From assembly GCA_949742895.1 (NCBI GenBank), contig CATJRT010000176.1:1-12997 (forward strand): 12,997 bases of DNA. The letters run 5' to 3'. The position numbers were made by a program, and so were the translations under genes. This DNA is from an uncultured Eubacteriales bacterium (GTDB lineage: Bacteria; Bacillota_A; Clostridia; Oscillospirales; Oscillospiraceae). The stretch's first letter is position 1; every line of letters starts with the position of its first letter. Of the stretch, positions 7,650-12,997 are shown piece after piece. The notes under the pieces were generated by a model. It had not been told where the DNA came from. It did no database searches and saw nothing but the letters and a program-made list of their open reading frames with translations.

Positions 7650-8087
7650 ATGAGCATTGATTTTGAAAGCCTGAAGGACAAGGCTGTCGTCATCGCCAAA
7701 TCTGGCGTGGACAAGGCCAAGGAGCTGACCGACACCGGCGTAGCCAAGGTGAAGGAGCTGACTGAAATCGGCAAGCTGAAGGTGCAGAACTCCAGCGAGC
7801 AGGAGGCTATCCGCAAGGCATATTCCGAGCTGGGCAAGCTGTACTTCGCTGAGCGCGGTTCCGCCCCCGAGGCGGCCTATGCCGGCCTGTGCCAGACCAT
7901 CAGCGACGCTCAGGCCAAAATCGCCTACAACAATGAGCGCATTGCCGACATCAAGGCGGCGGGCAATCTGTCCGACGACGAGGTGGAGGAGATGGAAGCC
8001 GTAGTGGAGGATGCTGAGGCTGTGGTCGAGGAGTCTGCTGAGGAGTCCTGTTGCTGCGGGGAGCCCGAAGAACCCAAGGACGAGTAA
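7650..8087 (+). CDS. uncharacterised protein with 11-residue repeats and CCC-acidic tail
   Basis: I do not recognise a named domain in this 145-residue, soluble, highly charged protein. Residues 18-28 and 29-39 are two nearly identical 11-residue repeats of pattern (S/T)GV-x-K-x-KELT(D/E), with a third degenerate copy at 40-50 (IGKLKVQNSSE). Eleven-residue amphipathic repeats are typical of extended helices that lie on lipid surfaces or protect proteins (synuclein, apolipoprotein and LEA types); that parallel is inference. A conserved-looking core follows (AIRKAYSELGKLYFAERG, 56-73), then a predicted helix, then an acidic tail with Cys-Cys-Cys (about 134-136), Gly, Pro and Glu. It has no signal peptide or membrane segment. 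The ATG is set by AGGAGGT 9 bases upstream; the longer frame from 7572 is rejected. It has its own promoter and terminator, so it is probably monocistronic. Confidence 0.8.
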   Translation: MSIDFESLKDKAVVIAKSGVDKAKELTDTGVAKVKELTEIGKLKVQNSSEQEAIRKAYSELGKLYFAERGSAPEAAYAGLCQTISDAQAKIAYNNERIADIKAAGNLSDDEVEEMEAVVEDAEAVVEESAEESCCCGEPEEPKDE

Positions 8088-8102
8088 AAAATACAAAAAG
8101 GA

Positions 8103-8131
8103 GCGGTCCCGCATAGCGGGACCGCTTTTTT
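8103..8131. terminator. bidirectional hairpin terminator between convergent genes
   Basis: A perfect 10-bp stem, GCGGTCCCGC / GCGGGACCGC (8103-8112 and 8116-8125), with a 3-base loop, followed by six T on the plus strand. On the minus strand it is followed by TCCTTTTTG and further T-rich sequence. It ends the 145-residue-protein gene and lies immediately after the recR stop codon, which is read from the T-tract (8130-8132). Confidence 0.95.
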
Positions 8132-8732
8132 ATATTTCTCTTCGGCCTTCCAGGGCCCGCATCAGCGTGGCATCGTCGGCAAATTCCAGATGGCTGCCCA
8201 CCGGGATGCCGTAGGCCAGCCGGGTGGTGCGCACGCCAAAGGGCCGGAGCAGCCGGGACAGGTACATGGCGGTGGTTTCCCCCTCGGTATCCGGGTTGGT
8301 GGCCATGATGATCTCGCCGATGCCCCCTGCCGCCACCCGCTCCATAAGCTGGGCAATGCGCAGATCATCCGGCCCCACATGGTTCATGGGGGAAATTACC
8401 CCGTGGAGTACATGATACACCCCTGTGTATTCCCGGGAGCGTTCCATGGCCACCACGTCCTTGGGGTCGGCCACCACGCATACGGTGGCGTGGTCCCGCT
8501 TGGAAGAGGCGCACAAAGGACAGGGGCCATCCCCGTCGGTAAGGTTCTGGCACACCGGGCAGCAGCCGATGGTGGTTTTCGCATCCAACAGGGCGGCGGC
8601 GAAGTCGCGAGCCGTCTGTTCAGGTTGGTCCAGGATGTAGAAGGCCAGCCGCTGGGCGCTTTTGCGGCCCACGCCGGGAAGCTTGGCAAACTGCTCCACT
8701 AAATTTTCCAGGGCGGCGGGGAAGTAGTCCAT
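8130..8732 (-). CDS. recR: recombination mediator RecR
   Basis: A 200-residue DNA repair protein, the normal RecR length, which acts with RecO (and RecF) to load RecA at single-strand gaps. The N-terminal helix-hairpin-helix is seen in KLPGVGRKSAQRLAFYIL (17-34). The zinc finger has Cys58-x2-Cys61 and Cys71-x2-Cys74. The Toprim domain follows, with VCVVADPKD, then GIGEIIMATNPDTEGETTA and the C-terminal RLAYGIPVGSHLEFADDATL. GGAGG lies 10 bases before the ATG, 21 bases after the stop of the small DUF4177 gene, so it is last in the rpe cluster. The dnaX - ybaB - recR order common elsewhere is absent; recR follows rpe here instead. Confidence 0.98.
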   Translation of the reverse strand: MDYFPAALENLVEQFAKLPGVGRKSAQRLAFYILDQPEQTARDFAAALLDAKTTIGCCPVCQNLTDGDGPCPLCASSKRDHATVCVVADPKDVVAMERSREYTGVYHVLHGVISPMNHVGPDDLRIAQLMERVAAGGIGEIIMATNPDTEGETTAMYLSRLLRPFGVRTTRLAYGIPVGSHLEFADDATLMRALEGRREI

Positions 8733-8753
8733 GGTGGAAAAACCTCCAAATCG

Positions 8754-8912
8754 TTATGCGTCCCGCTCAACAGTGACAAGCAGGCGGCGGAGCATACCGG
8801 TTGTTTCCCAGTATGTCATGGCTTTGACCGTCCAGCCCTGGCGGGTCATTTCGTTCATCGTCGCTTCGGCCTCTTCCGGAGTCTTGGCGGTCAGAACTTT
8901 ATACTCCTTCAC
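8754..8912 (-). CDS. small DUF4177-like protein
   Basis: A 52-residue protein (MKEYKVLTAK at the start, GWTVKAMTYW in the middle, LLVTVERDA at the end). The pattern of YKVL, a helix with an MNEMTRQGW turn and a final beta strand fits the DUF4177 family of short single-domain proteins, whose role is unknown. It starts with GTG at 8912, 4 bases after the rpe stop. Its strong GGGAGGTGA ribosome site includes the rpe TGA stop codon, so translation is probably coupled to rpe. It ends 21 bases before recR. The start choice is well supported; the family call is from memory of the motif and moderately sure. Confidence 0.82.
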   Translation of the reverse strand: MKEYKVLTAKTPEEAEATMNEMTRQGWTVKAMTYWETTGMLRRLLVTVERDA

Positions 8913-8916
8913 AAGA

Positions 8917-9567
8917 TCACCTCCCTAATCTTAGCAGTTCAATAGCCGCCGCTGGGTCGTCCGCCCCGTAGACCGCCGAGCCCGCCACCAGCACATTGGC
9001 TCCGGCGGCAATTGCCCGCTCCGCCGTGCCGGAGGCGACGCCGCCGTCCACCTCCAGATCGCACTCCGGGTGGTACTTGTCGATGATGGCGCGCACCTCC
9101 CGGACGGTTTCAAGCTGATTTTCCATAAAAGCCTGTCCGCCGAAGCCCGGTTCCACCGTCATCACCAGCACCATATCCACCTGCTCGATGTAGGGCAGCA
9201 CGGCCCTGGCCGAGGTGATGGGCCGCAGGGCGACGGCCTTCTTCACCCCGTTGGCCTCCATGGCGCGCAAAGCGTCGGCGATGCGGGTAGGATGGTCGGC
9301 CTCCAGGTGGACGCTGAGCAGGTCCGCTCCGGCCTTGCAGAAATCATCGATATACCGCACAGGCTTATCAATCATCAGGTGTACGTCAAGAAACATACCG
9401 GTGTGCTTCCGGATGGACTTGACCACTGGTACACCGATGGTGATGTTGGGGACGAACGCCCCGTCCATTACGTCCACGTGGAGCCAGTCTGCGCCGGATA
9501 CGCGGCGAATGTCGGCCTCAAGATTGCAAAAATCCGCAGAAAGGATGGAAGGCGCCACTTTGACCAT
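8917..9567 (-). CDS. rpe: ribulose-phosphate 3-epimerase
   Basis: A 216-residue TIM-barrel enzyme interconverting D-ribulose 5-phosphate and D-xylulose 5-phosphate in the pentose phosphate pathway. Visible signatures are APSILSADF (5-13), the metal and acid-base residues His30 and Asp32 in LHVDVMDG, His63 in DVHLMI, Asp174 in LEVDGGV, the flexible loop VEPGFGGQ (138-145) and phosphate-binding AGSAVYG (195-201). Where many homologues have LNPAT this one has LRPIT (114-118), probably a lineage variant. The ATG at 9567 is preceded by GAGGGAG. The longer frame to 9720 gives a low-complexity extension running into the repeat-like gap and is rejected. It heads a cluster with the DUF4177-like gene and recR. 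I see no clear promoter just upstream, so it may depend on read-through from ilvA. Confidence 0.97.
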   Translation of the reverse strand: MVKVAPSILSADFCNLEADIRRVSGADWLHVDVMDGAFVPNITIGVPVVKSIRKHTGMFLDVHLMIDKPVRYIDDFCKAGADLLSVHLEADHPTRIADALRAMEANGVKKAVALRPITSARAVLPYIEQVDMVLVMTVEPGFGGQAFMENQLETVREVRAIIDKYHPECDLEVDGGVASGTAERAIAAGANVLVAGSAVYGADDPAAAIELLRLGR

Positions 9568-9736
9568 GATTTTCTCCCTCTTTTTCTCTGATTCCGTGTG
9601 GGGACAGCCTCGGTTACAGACCCCTTTGCTCACACCGGACGGCCCCCGGACACATAGGATAAGACACGCGGAGGCTGCCGCCGGACGCGGCGGGCCGGCT
9701 CCCCAAGTCCCCCTCGCCACCGCAGCGGGATTGGCG

Positions 9737-9797
9737 GGCGCTCCGCTTCATATAGCCTCCTGGAGACTGCTGTCTCCAGGAGGCGGTGGAAAGCGCC
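9737..9797. repeat. long imperfect palindrome between ilvA and rpe
   Basis: The core is a perfect 13-bp inverted repeat, GCCTCCTGGAGAC (9755-9767) and GTCTCCAGGAGGC (9772-9784), with a 4-base loop TGCT. Outer arms GGCGCT (9737-9742) and AGCGCC (9792-9797) also pair, making a hairpin of about 61 nt. No T-run follows on either strand, so it is not a standard terminator. It could be a repetitive extragenic palindrome or a processing or stability element between ilvA and rpe. Confidence 0.75.
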
Positions 9798-9835
9798 GTG
9801 CGTCGTGAACAGGCGAAGCATGACAACAAGGCGTT

Positions 9836-11056
9836 TCAGTTATAAAAATCTCCTGTTTTGACCTCGCGGACGCTGTAGCCCGCGCCGGCCATGGCGTTGA
9901 GGATGGCTCGCTTGTGGTTTTGCCCAAAGGCCTCCAGCGTCACCTTCAGTTCCACGCCTGCCTGCCGGTTGATGTTGACAAACTGGTTATGGTCCAGCTT
10001 GATGATGTTACCGTTTTCCCGGGAAACAATCTCTGCCACCCGGAGCAGCTCGCCGGGCCGGTCGGGCAGCAGCACTGAGAAGGTGAAGATGCGGCCCCGG
10101 TTGATGAGCCCGTGCTGCACCAGGGAGGAGATGGTGATGACATCCATATTGCCGCCAGACAGCACGCTTACCACGTTCTCGCCACGAGGCTCCAGATGGT
10201 TCAGCGCGGCCACAGTGAGCAGGCCAGCGTTTTCCACAATCATTTTATGCTTTTCCATCACGTCAAGGAAGGCGTCCACCAGCTCGCCGTCGTCGATGGT
10301 AATGATTTTGTCCACGTTTTTCTGGATGTAGGGGAACACCATATCCCCCGGCGTCTTGACGGCTACGCCGTCGGCAATGGTGGATATTTTATCCAGCGTG
10401 GCCACATGGCCCACCTCCAGGCTGGCCTTCATGGAGGCCGCGCCGGCGGGTTCCACGCCGATTACCTTGACCGACGGGTTGAGCAGCTTCACCAGGGTGG
10501 ACACGCCCGCTGCCAGCCCGCCGCCACCGATGGGGACCAAAATAACGTCCACGTCGGGCAGGTCCTTGAAAATCTCATAGGCGATGGTGCCCTGTCCGGT
10601 GGACACTGTCAGGTCGTTGAAGGGGTGGACGTAAGTCAACCCCTCTTTTTCGCTCAGTTCGGCGGCCAGCGCCGCCGCGTCGTCGAAGGTTTCGCCGTGG
10701 AGCACCACCTGAGCGCCGTAATCTTTGGTGTTGTTCACCTTTACCAGGGGGGTGGTGGTGGGCATGACGATGGTGGCCGCCACCCCCGCCGCCTGAGCGG
10801 CATAAGCCACGCCCTGGGCGTGGTTGCCGGCGGAGGCGGTGACCAGTCCACGGGCCTTTTCCTCGTCGGACAGGGTGGAGCATTTGAAATAGGCCCCCCG
10901 GATTTTATACGCTCCCGTGACCTGCATATTCTCCGGCTTCATGTGCACATGGTTGCCGGTGGCCTTGGAGAAAAACGGGCTGTACATTAAGTCCGTGCGG
11001 TGGAGCACGCCGTCCAGCGTTTTCCGGGCCGCCTTGAAATCGTCCAATGTCATCAT
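9836..11056 (-). CDS. ilvA: threonine dehydratase with C-terminal ACT domain
   Basis: A 406-residue PLP enzyme that deaminates L-threonine to 2-oxobutanoate and ammonia, feeding isoleucine synthesis or threonine catabolism. The PLP lysine is Lys51 in GAYKIRGA, the substrate loop is SAGNHAQG (75-82) and the phosphate-binding loop is GGGGLAAG (177-184). One ACT regulatory domain occupies about 324-400 (FTFSVLLPDRPGELLRVAEIV). This is the roughly 400-residue, single-ACT form, shorter than the two-domain E. coli IlvA and longer than TdcB, which has no ACT domain. Whether it is isoleucine-sensitive cannot be read from sequence. The first of two consecutive ATG codons (11056) is chosen because AGAGGAG lies 11 bases upstream; the second is also possible. 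No other ilv or leu genes are adjacent. Confidence 0.96.
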   Translation of the reverse strand: MMTLDDFKAARKTLDGVLHRTDLMYSPFFSKATGNHVHMKPENMQVTGAYKIRGAYFKCSTLSDEEKARGLVTASAGNHAQGVAYAAQAAGVAATIVMPTTTPLVKVNNTKDYGAQVVLHGETFDDAAALAAELSEKEGLTYVHPFNDLTVSTGQGTIAYEIFKDLPDVDVILVPIGGGGLAAGVSTLVKLLNPSVKVIGVEPAGAASMKASLEVGHVATLDKISTIADGVAVKTPGDMVFPYIQKNVDKIITIDDGELVDAFLDVMEKHKMIVENAGLLTVAALNHLEPRGENVVSVLSGGNMDVITISSLVQHGLINRGRIFTFSVLLPDRPGELLRVAEIVSRENGNIIKLDHNQFVNINRQAGVELKVTLEAFGQNHKRAILNAMAGAGYSVREVKTGDFYN

Positions 11057-11124
11057 GGCTGAAAAGACTCCTCTTATTTCCGGACGGCGGGTAAAGCTGT
11101 GCCGCCTTTATGTGTTAGCATATC

Positions 11125-11153
11125 ATTTTACATGAAGATTTCACTAAAGTCAA
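11125..11153 (-). promoter_or_regulatory. promoter of ilvA
   Basis: On the minus strand TTGACT (11148-11153), a 17-base spacer and TAAAAT (11125-11130) form a strong promoter. Transcription from about 11118 gives a leader of about 62 bases. No T-box or leucine/isoleucine leader peptide is apparent in so short a leader. Its -35 is 21 bases from the -35 of the divergent xpaC promoter. Confidence 0.82.
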
Positions 11154-11174
11154 CAGCGGACGGCACCTTACTTC

Positions 11175-11203
11175 TTGACAGCGTTGTCCCAAGGGGGTAA
11201 AAT
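11175..11203 (+). promoter_or_regulatory. promoter of xpaC
   Basis: Consensus TTGACA (11175-11180), a 17-base spacer and TAAAAT (11198-11203). The predicted transcript starts near 11210, leaving about 36 bases before the GTG start. Confidence 0.85.
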
Positions 11204-11245
11204 AGGAGCCAGAGCCGTGCAGAGCTTCGGAAAGGAGTGAACACC

Positions 11246-11935
11246 GTGACCCATGTGAAAAAACGCAGCGTACTGCCCGTCTACCTGATTGGCGTGGTCT
11301 GGCTGCTGTGGAGCATCTTTTTCTCCCTGTCCCGGGTGAGCGATTTCCTGCTCTGCGCCGGGGTGTCCCTGCTGGCCTATTTCGTCGGCAAGATCATCTT
11401 CCCGGACCGGGGCTATGACGTACAGGACGAGGCGGCTTCCGTTGCCCAGGCTGCGCCAAGGCAGGAAAAACAGGAGGAGAAAACCAAGTCCACCGGAAAT
11501 CCGGAGATCGACGCGCTGCTGGTGGAGCGGGGCAGGGCCATATCCGAGATGCGCCGGCTGAACGCCTCCATCAAGGACGTGAAGATTTCGGCACAGATCG
11601 ACCATTTAGAGGCCACTACAGGCAAGATCATCGATGCGGTGGTGAAAACGCCGGCAAAGCTGCCGCAGATACGCAAGTTTATGAACTACTACCTGCCCAC
11701 CACCCTAAAGCTGCTGGGCAGCTATGAGCAGCTCTCAAAACAGTCGGTAAAGGGCGAGAACATCACCTCAACCATGTTCAATATCGCCGGGATGATGCAC
11801 ACTGTTGCCGATGCCTTTGAGAAGCAGCTGGACTCCCTTTTCACTGACGAGGCCATGGACATCTCGGCGGATATAACCGTGTTTGAGACCATGCTGAAAC
11901 AGGAGGGCTTTGTGGAGGAGAAGAAGGGGCTGTAA
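11246..11935 (+). CDS. xpaC: XpaC family membrane protein (TelA partner)
   Basis: A 229-residue protein with two membrane helices at the N terminus (about 9-28 and 33-52), a charged Gln/Glu/Lys linker (about 60-83) and a cytoplasmic helical domain from about 85 to the end (NPEIDALLVERGRAISEMRR, then IRKFMNYYLPTTLKLLGSYEQL). The MNYYLPTTLKLL motif is characteristic of the XpaC family, named for a reported 5-bromo-4-chloroindolyl phosphate hydrolysis phenotype whose physiological meaning is unclear. In Bacillus subtilis xpaC sits next to the TelA homologue yaaN, as here with telA downstream. GTG at 11246 is chosen because the AAAGGAG site (11231-11237) lies 8 bases upstream; the in-frame GTG at 11237 overlaps that site. 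The first gene of its operon. Confidence 0.92.
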   Translation: MTHVKKRSVLPVYLIGVVWLLWSIFFSLSRVSDFLLCAGVSLLAYFVGKIIFPDRGYDVQDEAASVAQAAPRQEKQEEKTKSTGNPEIDALLVERGRAISEMRRLNASIKDVKISAQIDHLEATTGKIIDAVVKTPAKLPQIRKFMNYYLPTTLKLLGSYEQLSKQSVKGENITSTMFNIAGMMHTVADAFEKQLDSLFTDEAMDISADITVFETMLKQEGFVEEKKGL

Positions 11936-11941
11936 CTAGAG

Positions 11942-12409
11942 ATGAATATTGACAAAATGAAGCTCTGCGTTAAGACATTCGGCGAGCTGGACATACACGA
12001 ACTATATGAAATACTGCGGCTGCGCCAGGAGGTATTTATTCTTGAGCAGGACGCCCCATGCAGGGAGATAGACGGCCGGGACCAGGCGGCGCTGCATGTT
12101 TTCCTGCGGGACGAAGAGGGAATAAAGGCTTATTTACGGGCGCTGCCGCCGGGAGGCAGATTTTTGGAAGCCAGCCTGGGCAGGATTCTGACTGTAGAGC
12201 GGCGGGCGGGCCTGGGTACAGCTATTACACGGGCCGGAATACGGGCGGCGCGAGAGCGATTTGGCGTAGAAAGCATCCGTATTGAGGCGCAGAGCTATGT
12301 TAAGGAGCTATATGAGAAGCTGGGGTTTCGCCAGATTTCGGAGGAGTTTTTAGAGCACGGGATACCTCATGTGGAGATGATATATGATGGGGACATAAGC
12401 AAGGCGTAG
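11942..12409 (+). CDS. GNAT family N-acetyltransferase, ElaA-like
   Basis: A 155-residue acetyltransferase. LRLRQEVFILEQDAPCREIDGRDQ (from 25) is the ElaA-type N-terminal signature, and VERRAGLGTAITRAGI (85-100) is the acetyl-CoA binding R/Q-x-x-G-x-G/A loop in degenerate form. ELYEKLGFRQ (122-131) followed by GIPHVEM (140-146) is the usual GNAT C-terminal strand region. The substrate is unknown. It starts 6 bases after the xpaC stop with only a weak ribosome site (AAGGGG about 13 bases before the ATG). Its codon use differs from its neighbours: 8 of 15 isoleucine codons are ATA, against about 3 of 17 in xpaC. It separates xpaC from telA, genes that are often adjacent, and may be a later insertion. 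Confidence 0.9.
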   Translation: MNIDKMKLCVKTFGELDIHELYEILRLRQEVFILEQDAPCREIDGRDQAALHVFLRDEEGIKAYLRALPPGGRFLEASLGRILTVERRAGLGTAITRAGIRAARERFGVESIRIEAQSYVKELYEKLGFRQISEEFLEHGIPHVEMIYDGDISKA

Positions 12410-12415
12410 GTTGTG

Positions 12416-12478
12416 TTAGTATAGGTGTTAGTATAGGTACTAATATAGGTTTTAGTATTAGGTTTTAGCATACGTTTG
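12416..12478 (+). repeat. degenerate 12-bp tandem repeat array
   Basis: Five consecutive units: TTAGTATAGGTG (12416-12427), TTAGTATAGGTA (12428-12439), CTAATATAGGTT (12440-12451), TTAGTATTAGGTT (12452-12464) and TTAGCATACGTTTG (12465-12478). The array starts 7 bases after the GNAT stop and is far more AT-rich than the surrounding DNA. It has no evident coding content. It could bind a regulator as direct-repeat operators, provide weak -10-like TATA elements for telA, or be slippage debris. Confidence 0.85.
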
Positions 12479-12510
12479 AACGCGGGAGCAAACCTAAAGT
12501 GAAGATCCAT

Positions 12511-12557
12511 GTAGCGCGACCTTCGCGACTACGCGACGGAAAAACGCGACGGAAAAA
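12511..12557 (+). repeat. CGCGAC repeat cluster with hairpin upstream of telA
   Basis: CGCGAC occurs four times (12515, 12524, 12532 and 12545). GTAGCGCGA (12511-12519) pairs with TCGCGACTAC (12523-12532) leaving one bulged A. The last two copies form the direct repeat ACGCGACGGAAAA (12531-12543 and 12544-12556). The cluster ends at the telA ribosome site. Its role is unknown; it lacks the T-run of a terminator. Confidence 0.75.
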
Positions 12558-12571
12558 TAGGAGGATGAATG

Positions 12572-12997
12572 ATGGATAATGAGATCAAGTTGACTTTAGA
12601 GCAGGAGGCCCCTCAGATGCCCACGCTCACCCTGGACCCGGAGCAGCAGCAGGCGCCGGCCCCGCAGGTGCAGGAGAGCTCTGTCACCACATTGGACGAG
12701 AGCGTGCTGACCCCGGAGGAGCGCAAGGTGGTGGAGGAGTTCTCTGAGAAAATCGACCTGCAAAACAGCACGATGGTGATGCAGTATGGCTCTGCGGCAC
12801 AGAAAAAGATAGCCTCTTTCTCGGATACGGCCCTTAATAATGTGCGCACTAAGGACCTGGGCGAGGTCGGCAACGACATCTCTCAGCTGGTGGTAGAGCT
12901 AAAAGGATTTGACATCGACGAGGAGGAAAAGAAGGGCTTTTTCGGCCGCTTTAAGAATACAGGAAACAAGATCGTGGCTATGAAAGCCAGGTATGAC
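12572..12997 (+). CDS. telA: TelA family protein, N-terminal part (runs off window)
   Basis: The first 142 residues of a TelA/YaaN (toxic anion resistance) family protein; the rest lies beyond the window. After a Gln/Pro/Glu-rich variable N terminus (about 8-38) the conserved helical domain begins with LTPEERKVVEEFSEKIDL (46-63) and contains LVVELKGF and GFFGRFKNTGNKIVAMKARYD, close to the family motif. These cytoplasmic helical proteins are linked to tellurite, colicin or cell-envelope stress resistance in several bacteria; the mechanism is not settled. AGGAGG (12559-12564) lies 7 bases before the ATG. An ATG at 12565 directly after the AGGAGG would make only a four-codon frame (ending TAA) and is not a gene. 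Co-transcription with xpaC is likely, though the repeat spacer might hold a separate weak promoter. Confidence 0.9.
   Translation, partial: MDNEIKLTLEQEAPQMPTLTLDPEQQQAPAPQVQESSVTTLDESVLTPEERKVVEEFSEKIDLQNSTMVMQYGSAAQKKIASFSDTALNNVRTKDLGEVGNDISQLVVELKGFDIDEEEKKGFFGRFKNTGNKIVAMKARYD

Noticed and set aside
7632..8114. 160-codon minus-strand frame opposite the repeat-protein gene
   Set aside because: Antisense shadow that runs through the terminator hairpin; the Leu/Ala/Gly-rich translation comes from complementing the sense codons.
9614..9829. 71-codon minus-strand frame between ilvA and rpe
   Set aside because: Arg/Gly/Pro-rich translation driven by the palindromic repeat region, no ribosome site, several overlapping frames equally open.
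11057..11117. T-box or amino-acid leader upstream of ilvA
   Set aside because: The leader is only about 60 bases, with no specifier-loop structure or leader peptide rich in Ile codons.
12416..12557. CRISPR array
   Set aside because: Units are contiguous 12-14 bp repeats without spacers and no cas gene is present.

Overview
The window is a stretch of chromosome from a moderately GC-rich, low-redundancy bacterial genome. Strong AGGAGG-type ribosome binding sites, TTGACN-N17-TANNAT promoters, a FeoA-FeoB fusion, an xpaC-telA pair, a GtrA/GT2 pair and an 11-residue-repeat protein together suggest a Gram-positive anaerobe of the class Clostridia, probably of the Oscillospiraceae type. That taxonomic placement is inference; no rRNA or tRNA is present. 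I see no CRISPR array, transposase, integrase or phage gene.

Layout: (1) 112-2460, minus: ferrous iron transporter FeoB with a fused N-terminal FeoA domain, with its own promoter. (2) 2666-5709, minus: a two-gene acyl-transfer cassette, an MBOAT O-acyltransferase followed by an AlgX/AlgJ-like SGNH protein with a DHHW motif, closed by a GNRA-loop terminator. (3) 6130-7486, plus, divergent from the cassette: a polyprenyl-phosphate GT2 glycosyltransferase overlapping a GtrA-family membrane protein. Together, regions 2 and 3 look like a cell-surface glycan decoration locus (lipid-linked sugar transfer plus O-acylation), which is inference from neighbourhood. (4) 7650-8087, plus: an unrecognised 145-residue protein with 11-residue helical repeats and a CCC-acidic tail, behind a structured leader. 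It ends in a perfect hairpin terminator shared with convergent recR. (5) 8130-11056, minus: ilvA (threonine dehydratase with ACT domain), a 268-nt gap holding a long palindrome, then the tight cluster rpe - DUF4177 small protein - recR. (6) 11246-12997, plus, divergent from ilvA: xpaC, an ElaA-like GNAT acetyltransferase, a repeat-filled 162-nt spacer and the first 142 codons of telA, which runs off the window.

Most genes are housekeeping or known families. The parts most worth a second look are the GNAT gene plus repeat spacer wedged into the xpaC-telA pair, the 11-residue-repeat protein with its structured leader, the 61-nt palindrome between ilvA and rpe, and the acylation/glycosylation locus. 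I did not find convincing evidence for a wholly new multi-gene system.
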